Assembly (NCBI GenBank): GCA_963778165.1
Contig: CAVZTE010000003.1
Location: 372,001-436,000 of the forward strand
From: Bog-756 sp963778165
GTDB lineage: Bacteria; Actinomycetota; Acidimicrobiia; Acidimicrobiales; RAAP-2
Length of the DNA: 64,000 nucleotides
Reading direction: 5' to 3'
Positions within the stretch are counted from its first letter, which is position 1. The number at the start of each line of letters is the position of its first letter. Position numbers and translations under genes: made by a program. The notes under the pieces were generated by a model. That model searched no databases. It was given only the letters and a program-made list of their open reading frames with translations, and was not told where the DNA came from. This document shows positions 57,333 through 64,000 of this stretch, piece after piece.

Positions 57333-58530
57333 ATGGCCACGGAGATCATGGGCGATCCCGGCCCCACCGGCCGGTTCGGCGAGTTCGGCGGGCGCTTCGT
57401 GCCCGAGTCGCTGGTGCCGGCCTGCCTCGAGCTGGAGGCGGCCTTCCGGTCGGCCTGGGGCGACCCCGACTTCCGGGCCGAGTTCGAGCACATCCTGGCC
57501 CACTGGGGCGGCCGGCCCACTCCGGTCACCGTCTGCGGGCGCCTGTCGGAGGAGCTCGGCGTGCGGGTCCTGCTCAAGCGGGAGGACCTGGCCCACACCG
57601 GCTCGCACAAGCTCAACAACGTCGTCGGGCAGGGGCTGCTGGCCCGGCGGATGGGGAAGACCAGGCTGATCGCCGAAACCGGTGCCGGGCAGCACGGCGT
57701 GGCCACGGCCACCGCCGCCGCCCTGTTCGGGATGGAGTGCGTGGTCTACATGGGGGAGGTGGACATCCGCCGCCAGGAGCTCAACGCCTTCCGGATGGAG
57801 CTACTGGGCGCCGAGGTCATCCCGGTGACCAGCGGCTCGCAGGACGCTCAAGGACGCCGTCAACGAGGCCCTGCGGGACTGGGTCGCTTCGGTCGGCAAC
57901 ACCCACTACTGCCTGGGGTCGGTGATGGGGCCCCATCCGTATCCGTGGATGGTGCGGGAGTTCCAGCGGGTCATCGGCGACGAGGCCCGCGGCCAGTGCC
58001 GCAACATCCTGGGCGGGGCGGACCCGGACTTCGTGGTGGCCTGCGCCGGTGGGGGCTCCAACGCCGCCGGCATCTTCGCCGGCTTCGCCGACGACACCGA
58101 CTCGGCCCTGGTGGCGGTGGAGGCCGCCGGGGGCGCGGCCATGACCACCGGCATCCCCGGGGTCCTGCACGGCATGCGCAGCGCCCTGGTGCAGAGCGAG
58201 TCGGGCCAGATCCTCGAGGCCCACTCCATCTCGGCCGGGCTGGACTACCCGGGCATCGGGCCCGAGCACGCCTACCTGGGCGCCCTGGGCCGGGCCCGCT
58301 ACGAGACGGCCGACGACGAGGCGGTGCTGGCGGCGTTCCAGCGCCTGGCCCGGTCCGAGGGGATCATCCCCGCTCTGGAGTCGGCCCACGCTATTGCCTG
58401 GGTCTTGGGCAACGCCGGGACGCGGCGCTCCCGAGCGGTTCGACGGTGCTGGTCAACCTGTCGGGGCGGGGCGACAAGGACGTGGCCCAGGTGCGGGAGA
58501 TCCGGGTCGACCCGGACCGGGGTCGAGCGT
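57333..58530 (+). CDS. trpB: Tryptophan synthase beta chain, two frameshifts
   Basis: TrpB joins indole and serine using PLP. The start MATEIMGDPGPTGRFGEFGG leads into the PLP Lys region REDLAHTGSHKLNNVVGQ, the catalytic Glu in IAETGAGQHGVATAT, the phosphate loop ACAGGGSNAAG, SAGLDYPGIGPEHAYL and SGRGDKDVAQV. Frames change near 57842 and 58430. No stop is visible at the expected end near 58510-58530, so the 3' boundary is approximate and the stop was probably lost to an indel. Confidence 0.9.
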
Positions 58531-59351
58531 GCGGGGCGACCTCCACGGCGTCCGGGCGACCGCCGGGCCGGGGAGCCCGGCCGGCTGGAGTCGCTGCTGG
58601 TGGCCCGCCGCGTGCCGGGCACAAGCTGTTGATCCCCTACGTGACCGGGGGGATGGACGACCGCTGGCTGCTGACGGTGGAGGCCCTGGCCGGGGCGGGG
58701 GCCGATGCCATCGAGGTGGGGATCCCCTTCTCGGACCCCATGATCGACGGCCCGGTCATCCAGGAGGCGTCGCTCCGGGCCCTGGAGCGGGGCACCACGC
58801 CGGACGGGATCCTGGCGGACCTGAGCCGCATCGACGTGGGCGTGCCCCTGGTGGTCATGACCTACTACAACCTCATCTACCGGGCCGGACACGCCCGGAT
58901 CGCCGGGATGATGTCCGAGTCCGGGGTGTCGGGCGCCATCATCCCCGACCTCCCGCTCGAGGAGCTCGATCCCTGGGCCGAGGCGGCCGACCCGGCCGGC
59001 GTGGCCACGGTGCTGTTGGTGGCGCCCTCGACCCCGGCCGACCGGATCGCCTCCATCTGTGAGCGGTCCCGTGGCTTCGTCTACGCCGTGGGCCGCATGG
59101 GCGTCACCGGCGAGCAGACCGTGCTGGCCGATTCGGCCCGCGAGGTGGCCGGTCGCATCAGCGGGTCGACCGACCTGCCGGTGTGCGTGGGGATCGGGGT
59201 GTCCACGCCGGAACAGGCCGTCGAGGTGTGCCAGGTGGCCGACGGGGTGGTGGTGGGCTCGGCCCTGGTCCGCCGGCTGCTGGAGGGCGCCGGGCCCGAC
59301 GGGGCCGCCGAGTTCGTGTCCTCCCTGCGGCGGGCGCTCGACGCCGGCTGA
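58529..59351 (+). CDS. trpA: Tryptophan synthase alpha chain, N-terminus disturbed by indels
   Basis: TrpA cleaves indole-3-glycerol phosphate and passes indole to TrpB. The core is intact from LLIPYVTGGMDDRWLLTVEA: catalytic Glu in DAIEVGIPFSDPMIDGPVIQ, Asp in GAIIPDLPLEELDPW, and phosphate loops GVTGEQ, GIGVSTPEQA and GVVVGSALV. The first 30 codons are split over three frames (GRLESLLVARRVPG is recognisable), with shifts near 58575 and 58618. GTG 58529 is a guess at the start. TGA is at 59349-59351. Confidence 0.9.
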
Positions 59352-59381
59352 GCCCCGGTCCTCCCGGGGCCGGCCAGCCTC

Positions 59382-59462
59382 AGGACCCGGTCAAGGACCC
59401 CCGGATCCGCTCAGGACCCGGTCAGGACCCGGTCGTGCCGGGCGGGACCCGCTCAGGACCAG
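59382..59462. repeat. Short degenerate tandem repeats after trpA
   Basis: Units like TCAGGACCCGG occur several times between the convergent trpA and kinase-like genes. They fill most of the 112-bp gap. No clear terminator hairpin is separable from them. Confidence 0.55.
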
Positions 59463-59463
59463 T

Positions 59464-61158
59464 TCAGGTCCGATCCGGCCGGATGAGCCGGTACACCGCC
59501 TTGAGGAAGCGAGCGGCGCCGGTGGCCCTCGGCCCGCTGCTCCAGCCGGCGGCGGATGAGCTCCCGGCGCTCCTGGAGGTCCCGGAAGGTGATGGCGTCG
59601 GTCTCCTCGGTGAAGCCCATGGCCGCCCGGTAGCCGTCGAGGTCGATGGGGCTCTCGAGGAGATCCACGCCGATCTCGCGGGCGATCTGGTCCCCGTGCC
59701 GTTCGGTGAAGTACGTCACCACGGCCAGGATCTCCCCCAGGATGTCGACATCCGGCGCCAACGTGGCCATCGACCCGTTGAGGAACAGGATGTCCTTGAC
59801 GAACAGCATGAGCTCCTTGGGCAGCCGGGCCCCGTAGCCCAGCAGGGCCTTGGTGACCTCCCGCAGCTCGGCCACCATCTCGTCGGCGGTCAGGGTGGTG
59901 GGGTCGACGGCCGGGCGGTCGAGCCCCAGGTCGCGGATGACCGCCTCCACGTCGGAGTCGGCGGGCAGGGCCCCCAGGTCCCGCAGGGCCTCGACCTGGA
60001 CCTCCAGGTTGTTGGTGGTGGCCCCCATCTGCAGGCGCAGGAAGGCCAGGCGCTTCCGCTCGTCCAGGCGGCCGGTGATCCCGAAGTCCAGCAGGGCCAC
60101 CGTGCCGTCCGGTTGGACCAGGAGGTTCCCGCCGTGGAGGTCGCCGTGGAACACCCCGTAGAGCAGGGCCCCCTCGAGGAAGGCGATCAGGCTGGAACGG
60201 AGGACGGCGGCGGTGTCGATGCCGGCGGCCCGCATGCCCGGCGGCGTTGCCCCAGGTGAAGCCGTGCAGCTGCTCCATGACCAGGACCCGCTTGGTCACC
60301 AGCTCCGGGTGGGGCCGGGGCACCACCACGAACCGCTCACCGCTGACGGCGAAGACGCCGGCGATGTCCAGCATGTTCTGGGCCTCGAGGCGGAAGTCGA
60401 GCTCCTCCACGATGGTCTCGGCGAACAGCTCGACCAGGGCCGGGGGATTGGTCAGGGCGGCGATGGGGATGCGGCCCACCAGCTGGGGGGCGATCCACGA
60501 CATGGCGGCGATGTCCAACCGGACCAGGGAGGCCACGGTGCGCCGCTGGACCTTGACCACCACCCGCTCGCCGGTCCTCAGGGTGGCCGCGTGGACCTGG
60601 GCGATCGAGGCCGAGGCGAGGGGCACCCGGTCGAAGGAGACGAACACCTCGGCCAGCGGTCGGCCCAGGTCCTCCTCGATGGTCCGGCGCACGGTGGAGA
60701 AGGGCTCGGGGGGGACCCGGTCCCGCAGGAGCCGGAACTCCTCGACCAGCTCCTCGGGGAAGATGCCCTCGCCGGAGGAGATGATCTGGCCCAGCTTGAT
60801 GTAGGTCGGGGCCGAGGCGTTCGAAGGCCGGGCGCAGCCGTCGGGAGAGCCCCGATCTCGAGGTCGGCGTGCCCCGGTCCTGGAGGGCCCAGGCCAGCAG
60901 GGGCCAGCCCAGTCGGACCCCCACGGCGGCCACCCTGGCCACCGAGGGAAGCCGCTCCGGCGCCACCAGCTCCCGGGCCAGATCGGCCGCCTCGGCCCGC
61001 AGGACGTCGATGTCCCCACCGGTCTCGGCCGGAAAGCGCCAGGGCATGGCCTCGGGATCGACGGTCCACGGGCCGTGGGCGGTGAAGGCCCCGATGGCCA
61101 GGTCCGGGCGGGCCGCCCGCTCCGGGACCGGTTCGGACCGGCTCAGCTGTTCGACCAT
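59464..61158 (-). CDS. ABC1/UbiB-family atypical kinase, about three frameshifts
   Basis: An ABC1 (AarF/UbiB/ADCK) protein-kinase-like ATPase of about 560 residues. Family motifs are YIKLGQIISS (KxGQ), LASASIAQVHAATL (Ala-rich loop), the Lys in VVVKVQRR, YGVFHGDLHGGNLLV and VALLDFGITGRLDE. Frame switches lie near 60815, 60240 and 59515; the last one restores the ending FLKAVYRLIRPDRT with TGA at 59464. In other bacteria UbiB supports quinone synthesis; this organism appears to use menaquinone, so the role here is open. ATG 61158 is the likely start. Confidence 0.85.
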
Positions 61159-61197
61159 GTCCCCTCAGGTCCCTCTCGTGTTTCGCTCGACGGTGGA

Positions 61198-61262
61198 GCC
61201 GGGTCCGCCCTGGCTAGGCGGGTCCGCCTGGGCAGGCGGGTCCGCCCTGGGTGGGCGGGTCC
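61198..61262. repeat. 18-19-bp tandem repeats between the UbiB-like gene and fabF
   Basis: Units of GGCGGGTCCGCC followed by CTGGG-type spacers repeat three and a half times. They lie upstream of the UbiB-like gene and downstream of fabF (both minus strand). The rest of 61159-61397 shows nothing I recognise. Confidence 0.6.
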
Positions 61263-61397
61263 AGTCAGCGTAGGGCCCTTTCGGTGGGCTCGGTCCCGTC
61301 GACGGCCGCAGTGGGTCGCCGTCAACGGCAGGGGGGTGGGTGCCGATCCGACTGCCCCAGTGTGCCCAGCCGCGATCGACCCCTACGCCCCAGCCGC

Positions 61398-62594
61398 CTA
61401 GGCCGGTGCGATCACCAGACAGCCGTTGTGACCCCCGAAGCCGAACGAGTTGGACAGCACCGGCGCCGGCTCCCACGGCCGGGCCGACCCGGCCACGATG
61501 TCCAGGTGGATCTCCGGGTCGGGCTCCTCGTAGCCGGAGGTCGGAGGGATCAGCCCCTCCTCGATGCTCTTGACCACGGCCACCGCCTCGATGGCTCCGC
61601 AGGCCCCCAGGCCGTGTCCGGTGATCCCCTTGGTGGAGGTCACCGGGGGCGAGGAAGCGCCGAACACCTTGGTGATGGCGTCGGCCTCGGCCCGGTCGTT
61701 GAGCGGGGTGGAGGTGCCGTGGGCGTTGATGTGGCCGATCTGGTCCGGCGAGACCTGGGCGTCCTCCATGGCCAGGGTCATGCATGCGGCCGCGCCCGAC
61801 CCGCCGGGGATCGGTGCCGTGATGTGGTGGGCGTCGGCGGTACTGGCCGACCCGGCCAGCTCACCGTAGATGTGGGCGCCGCGGGCCACGGCGTGGTCCC
61901 ACGACTCGAGGACCAGCGCGCCGGCGCCCTCGGTGATCACGAAGCCGTCGCGACGGACGTCGAACGGCCGGGAGATCCCCGAGGTGGAGAGGGCGGTCAT
62001 GTTGGCGAAGGCCGCCATGCCCACGCCGGTCATCCCGGCTTCGGCCGCGCCGCCGATGGCCACGTCGCACCGACCCGAGGCCACCAGCCGGGCGGCGTGG
62101 CCGATGCTGTGGGCCCCGGCGGCACAGGCGGTGGTGATGGTCTCGGAGGGGCCGTGCCAGCCCAACCGGATGGAGACGGCGGCGGCGCCGGCGTTGGACA
62201 TCATCATGGGCACCAACCGGGGCGAGACCCGGCGGGCGCCCTTCTCGCCGAAGATCAGGATCTGGGTCTCCAGGGTCTCGAGGCCACCCACGCCGGTGCC
62301 CATGATCACGCCCGAGCGGCCGGGGTCGGCGTTGAGCTCCCCGGCGTCGTCGAGGGCCATGGCCGCCACCGCCACGGCGAACTGGGCGAAGCGGTCGGCC
62401 TGGCGGGCCTCCTTGGTGCTCATCCACTGCTCGGGGTCGAAGGCGAAGGCCCGGCGCTCGCCCTCCAGCGGGGCGCCGTTGAGCCCGGTCCACAGGGCCT
62501 CGGTTCCGATGCCGCAGCACGAGACCACCCCCATGCCGGTGATGGCCACCCGCCGCCCGGCGACCGGACCGTCGGGACCGATGCCCAGCAGCAT
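61398..62594 (-). CDS. fabF: 3-oxoacyl-ACP synthase II
   Basis: A condensing enzyme of fatty acid elongation, 398 residues. It shows VAITGMGVVSCCGIG, the nucleophile Cys in TTACAAGAHSIGHAARL, the two catalytic His in HINAHGTSTPLNDRAEADAI and KGITGHGLGACGAIEAV, and SNSFGFGGHNGCLVI at the end. The ATG overlaps the acpP stop by one base. With fabG and acpP it forms the core of a type II fatty acid synthase. Confidence 0.95.
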   Translation of the reverse strand: MLLGIGPDGPVAGRRVAITGMGVVSCCGIGTEALWTGLNGAPLEGERRAFAFDPEQWMSTKEARQADRFAQFAVAVAAMALDDAGELNADPGRSGVIMGTGVGGLETLETQILIFGEKGARRVSPRLVPMMMSNAGAAAVSIRLGWHGPSETITTACAAGAHSIGHAARLVASGRCDVAIGGAAEAGMTGVGMAAFANMTALSTSGISRPFDVRRDGFVITEGAGALVLESWDHAVARGAHIYGELAGSASTADAHHITAPIPGGSGAAACMTLAMEDAQVSPDQIGHINAHGTSTPLNDRAEADAITKVFGASSPPVTSTKGITGHGLGACGAIEAVAVVKSIEEGLIPPTSGYEEPDPEIHLDIVAGSARPWEPAPVLSNSFGFGGHNGCLVIAPA

Positions 62595-62833
62595 CAGAGC
62601 TTGGCGGTGATCAGGTCGTAGGCCTGACCGATGGTCTCGATGCCCTCCAGCTCGGTCTCCTCGACCGAGACGTCGAACGTCTCCTCCAGAGCCATCACCA
62701 GCTCCACCAGGTCGAGGCTGTCGGCATCCAGGTCCTCGGCGAACCGGGCCTCCCGGGTCACCTTGTCCGCAGGCACCTGGAGGACCTCAACGGCGCACCC
62801 CTTGAACTTCTCGAATGCCTCGTCTTCACTCAC
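62594..62833 (-). CDS. acpP: Acyl carrier protein
   Basis: A 79-residue acidic ACP. The phosphopantetheine Ser lies in EDLDADSLDLVELVMALEE. A single Cys is present near the N-terminus (KFKGCAVEVLQ), which is unusual for an ACP. The GTG start is preceded by AAAGGAG about 6-7 nt upstream, one of the clearest ribosome-binding sites in the window, as expected for an abundant protein. Confidence 0.95.
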   Translation of the reverse strand: MSEDEAFEKFKGCAVEVLQVPADKVTREARFAEDLDADSLDLVELVMALEETFDVSVEETELEGIETIGQAYDLITAKL

Positions 62834-62845
62834 GCACTTGCTCCT

Positions 62846-62873
62846 TTGTCTGGGACTGTTTGTCTGGGACTGT
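62846..62873. repeat. Perfect 14-bp tandem repeat upstream of acpP
   Basis: TTGTCTGGGACTGT occurs twice in direct succession (62846-62859, 62860-62873), right next to the acpP ribosome-binding site. It may be a regulator-binding site or influence translation. The remaining bases to fabG (62874-63019) show nothing definite. Confidence 0.6.
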
Positions 62874-63019
62874 TCTGGTACAGGTTGGTTGAAGTGATGC
62901 CGGCGGTGCCACTGTGGCCGGCCGACCGGGCTGGACCAGCCCGCCCCGACCGGGCTCTGCTCCGGGAGGAACGTCCCACCCGGAGCCCACTACCCCGGAG
63001 CCGGCTACTCGAGGCCCCC

Positions 63020-63857
63020 TCACAGGCCCATACCCAGGCCGCCATCGACGGGCAGCACGGCACCGGTGATGTAGCCCGCTGCGGGCGAGGCCAGGAACCC
63101 TATGGCTTCGGCGATCTCCTCCGGTTGTGCCACCCGGCCCATGGGCACCTGGGCCTGGAACTCGGTGGTGCGTTCCTCTCCGAGAGCCGCGAGCATATTC
63201 GTTTCGACCAGGCCCGGAGCCACCACGTTGACGGTGATGGAGCGGCTGGCCACCTCCCGGGCCATGGAACGGGCCATACCCACCAGGCCCGCCTTCGATG
63301 CCGCGTAGTTGGCCTGGCCCGGGGAGCCGATGAACGCTCCGACCGACGAGACGAAGATGATCCGGCCCCGATGGAGGCGGATCATCTTGGCCAGGGCCCG
63401 TTTGGTCACCCGGAACGCTCCCGAGAGGTTGGTGGCGATCACCTCGGACCACGCCTCCTCGCTCATCCGCAGCACCAGGGTGTCGCGGGTGATGCCGGCG
63501 TTGGCCACCAGGATCTCCACCGGGCCCCAGCGCTCCTCGATGGCGGTGAAGGCCGCGTTGACCTGCTCGGGGTCGGTAACGTCGCAGGCCAGGGCCAGCA
63601 GGCGGTCGGCGGTGTCGGCCGCCGGCGTCGGCCCCGGCGTCGGCTCCTAAGGCCCCGCCGATCTCCCCATCGATCTCGCCGGACCTGGAGGTCACCGCCA
63701 CCCGGTCCCCCCGGGACAGGAACCACCGGGCCGTGGCCAGCCCGATCCCCCTGCTTCCGCCGGTGACCAGCACCACCCGCCCGCCGTCCGTCGGCTCGTC
63801 TTCTGGGCCTGAGGCTGGGCCCGCGGCTGCGGCTGCCGCTCCCGTTGTCTCGCTCAT
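63020..63857 (-). CDS. fabG: 3-oxoacyl-ACP reductase, one frameshift
   Basis: An SDR reductase of fatty acid elongation. It shows VLVTGGSRGIGLATARWFLS, ILVANAGITRDTLVLRMSEE, the Ser in IIFVSSVGAFIGSPGQANYA with YAASKAGLVGMARS, and the C-terminus ITGAVLPVDGGLGMGL. The frame changes near 63630; joining gives DRLLALACDVTDPEQVN before EERWGPVEILVANAG. The first 25 residues are Ala/Gly/Glu-rich. ATG 63857 overlaps the stop of the upstream gene (ATGA). Confidence 0.92.
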
Positions 63858-64000
63858 GAGTTGCTCCCCGGAGTCCGTATCCACGCCACCGGCTGGCCCT
63901 CGACCACCCGTTCCCCCCGGACGGCCAGCCAGCGCACCAGGATGCCGGCGAAGGGGGTGCGGACGTCGGTCAGGCCGCCGACCGTGCCCACCCGGTCGCC
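63854..64000 (-). CDS. Biotinyl/lipoyl-domain-like protein, C-terminal part
   Basis: The last 48 residues of a gene that starts beyond the window. The sequence VGGLTDVRTPFAGILVRWLA then GERVVEGQPVAWIRTPGSNS has the shape of the second half of a barrel-sandwich (biotinyl/lipoyl-like) domain, but no biotin or lipoyl Lys is in the visible part. The TGA overlaps the fabG ATG, so it belongs to the fatty acid operon. It could be a carrier-like subunit or the C-terminal domain of a larger enzyme. Confidence 0.5.
   Translation of the reverse strand, partial: GDRVGTVGGLTDVRTPFAGILVRWLAVRGERVVEGQPVAWIRTPGSNS

Noticed and set aside
56520..58530. TrpF-TrpB as a true fusion protein
   Set aside because: The joining stretch is a 24-bp tandem repeat coding Ser/Arg/Ala repeats, and a one-base correction gives a stop codon with a plausible TrpF end.

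Overview
The window is a very high-GC chromosomal segment dense with housekeeping genes, many starting at GTG. A mycothiol synthase gene (mshD), menaquinone genes and gene neighbourhoods such as DUF948-DUF6167-alaS-ruvX-mltG-aroE and hisD-C-B-H-A-F-I-trpE point to Actinomycetota. Six YWLVASDGG-type repeats in a secreted S53 peptidase fit the class Acidimicrobiia; that placement is an inference. I saw no prophage, insertion sequence, CRISPR array, rRNA or tRNA.

Layout. 1-9 kb: protein export (secD 3' end, secF), stringent response (relA), hisS, aspS, rarA. 9-13.7 kb: secreted S53 peptidase with six C-terminal repeats, then a membrane-anchored CapA-like protein. 13.8-22 kb: the DUF948/DUF6167/alaS/ruvX/mltG/aroE block, rodA and a bifunctional-nuclease-type protein. 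22-31.7 kb: a divergent marR-ydeI pair, a second SEDS gene, ppk, a flippase-like membrane protein, an AI-2E-type permease, a polyprenol-phosphate mannosyltransferase and an alpha/beta hydrolase. 31.7-38.2 kb: minus-strand merR-menG-menF operon, maoC, a VIT1-type transporter, and divergent mshD/nth. 38.2-39.3 kb: a structured non-coding stretch and two small minus-strand genes. 39.3-48.4 kb: hisD-C-B-H-A-F, a GroES-like gene, hisI, trpE, ygfZ. 48.5-55.5 kb: a phosphotransferase, then a minus-strand five-gene set (response regulator, sensor kinase, SDR, AttH/CrtC-like protein, SQR-like flavoprotein). 55.7-59.4 kb: trpC-F-B-A. 59.5-64 kb: an ABC1/UbiB-type kinase and a fatty-acid synthesis cluster (lipoyl-type protein, fabG, acpP, fabF).

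Two window-wide patterns matter most. First, about sixteen genes that begin transcription units carry a TANNNT box ending 6-9 nt before the start codon, with no ribosome-binding site. This is the signature of leaderless transcription, and at two divergent pairs the boxes overlap or sit 4 nt apart. Second, many conserved genes are broken by single-base frameshifts, usually repaired by removing one G or C, and most densely between 48 and 61 kb. This looks more like consensus error than gene decay, so I report the spans of the intended genes and mark each lesion. Short tandem repeats at gene ends and linkers are also common in the second half.

No clearly novel multi-gene system stands out. The best leads are the shared divergent promoters, a chain of ATGA-overlapping mini-ORFs between response regulator and kinase, a repeat insertion in the receiver domain, the S53 repeat protein, a Cys-rich MarR regulator, and small ORFs coupled to his and rod genes.
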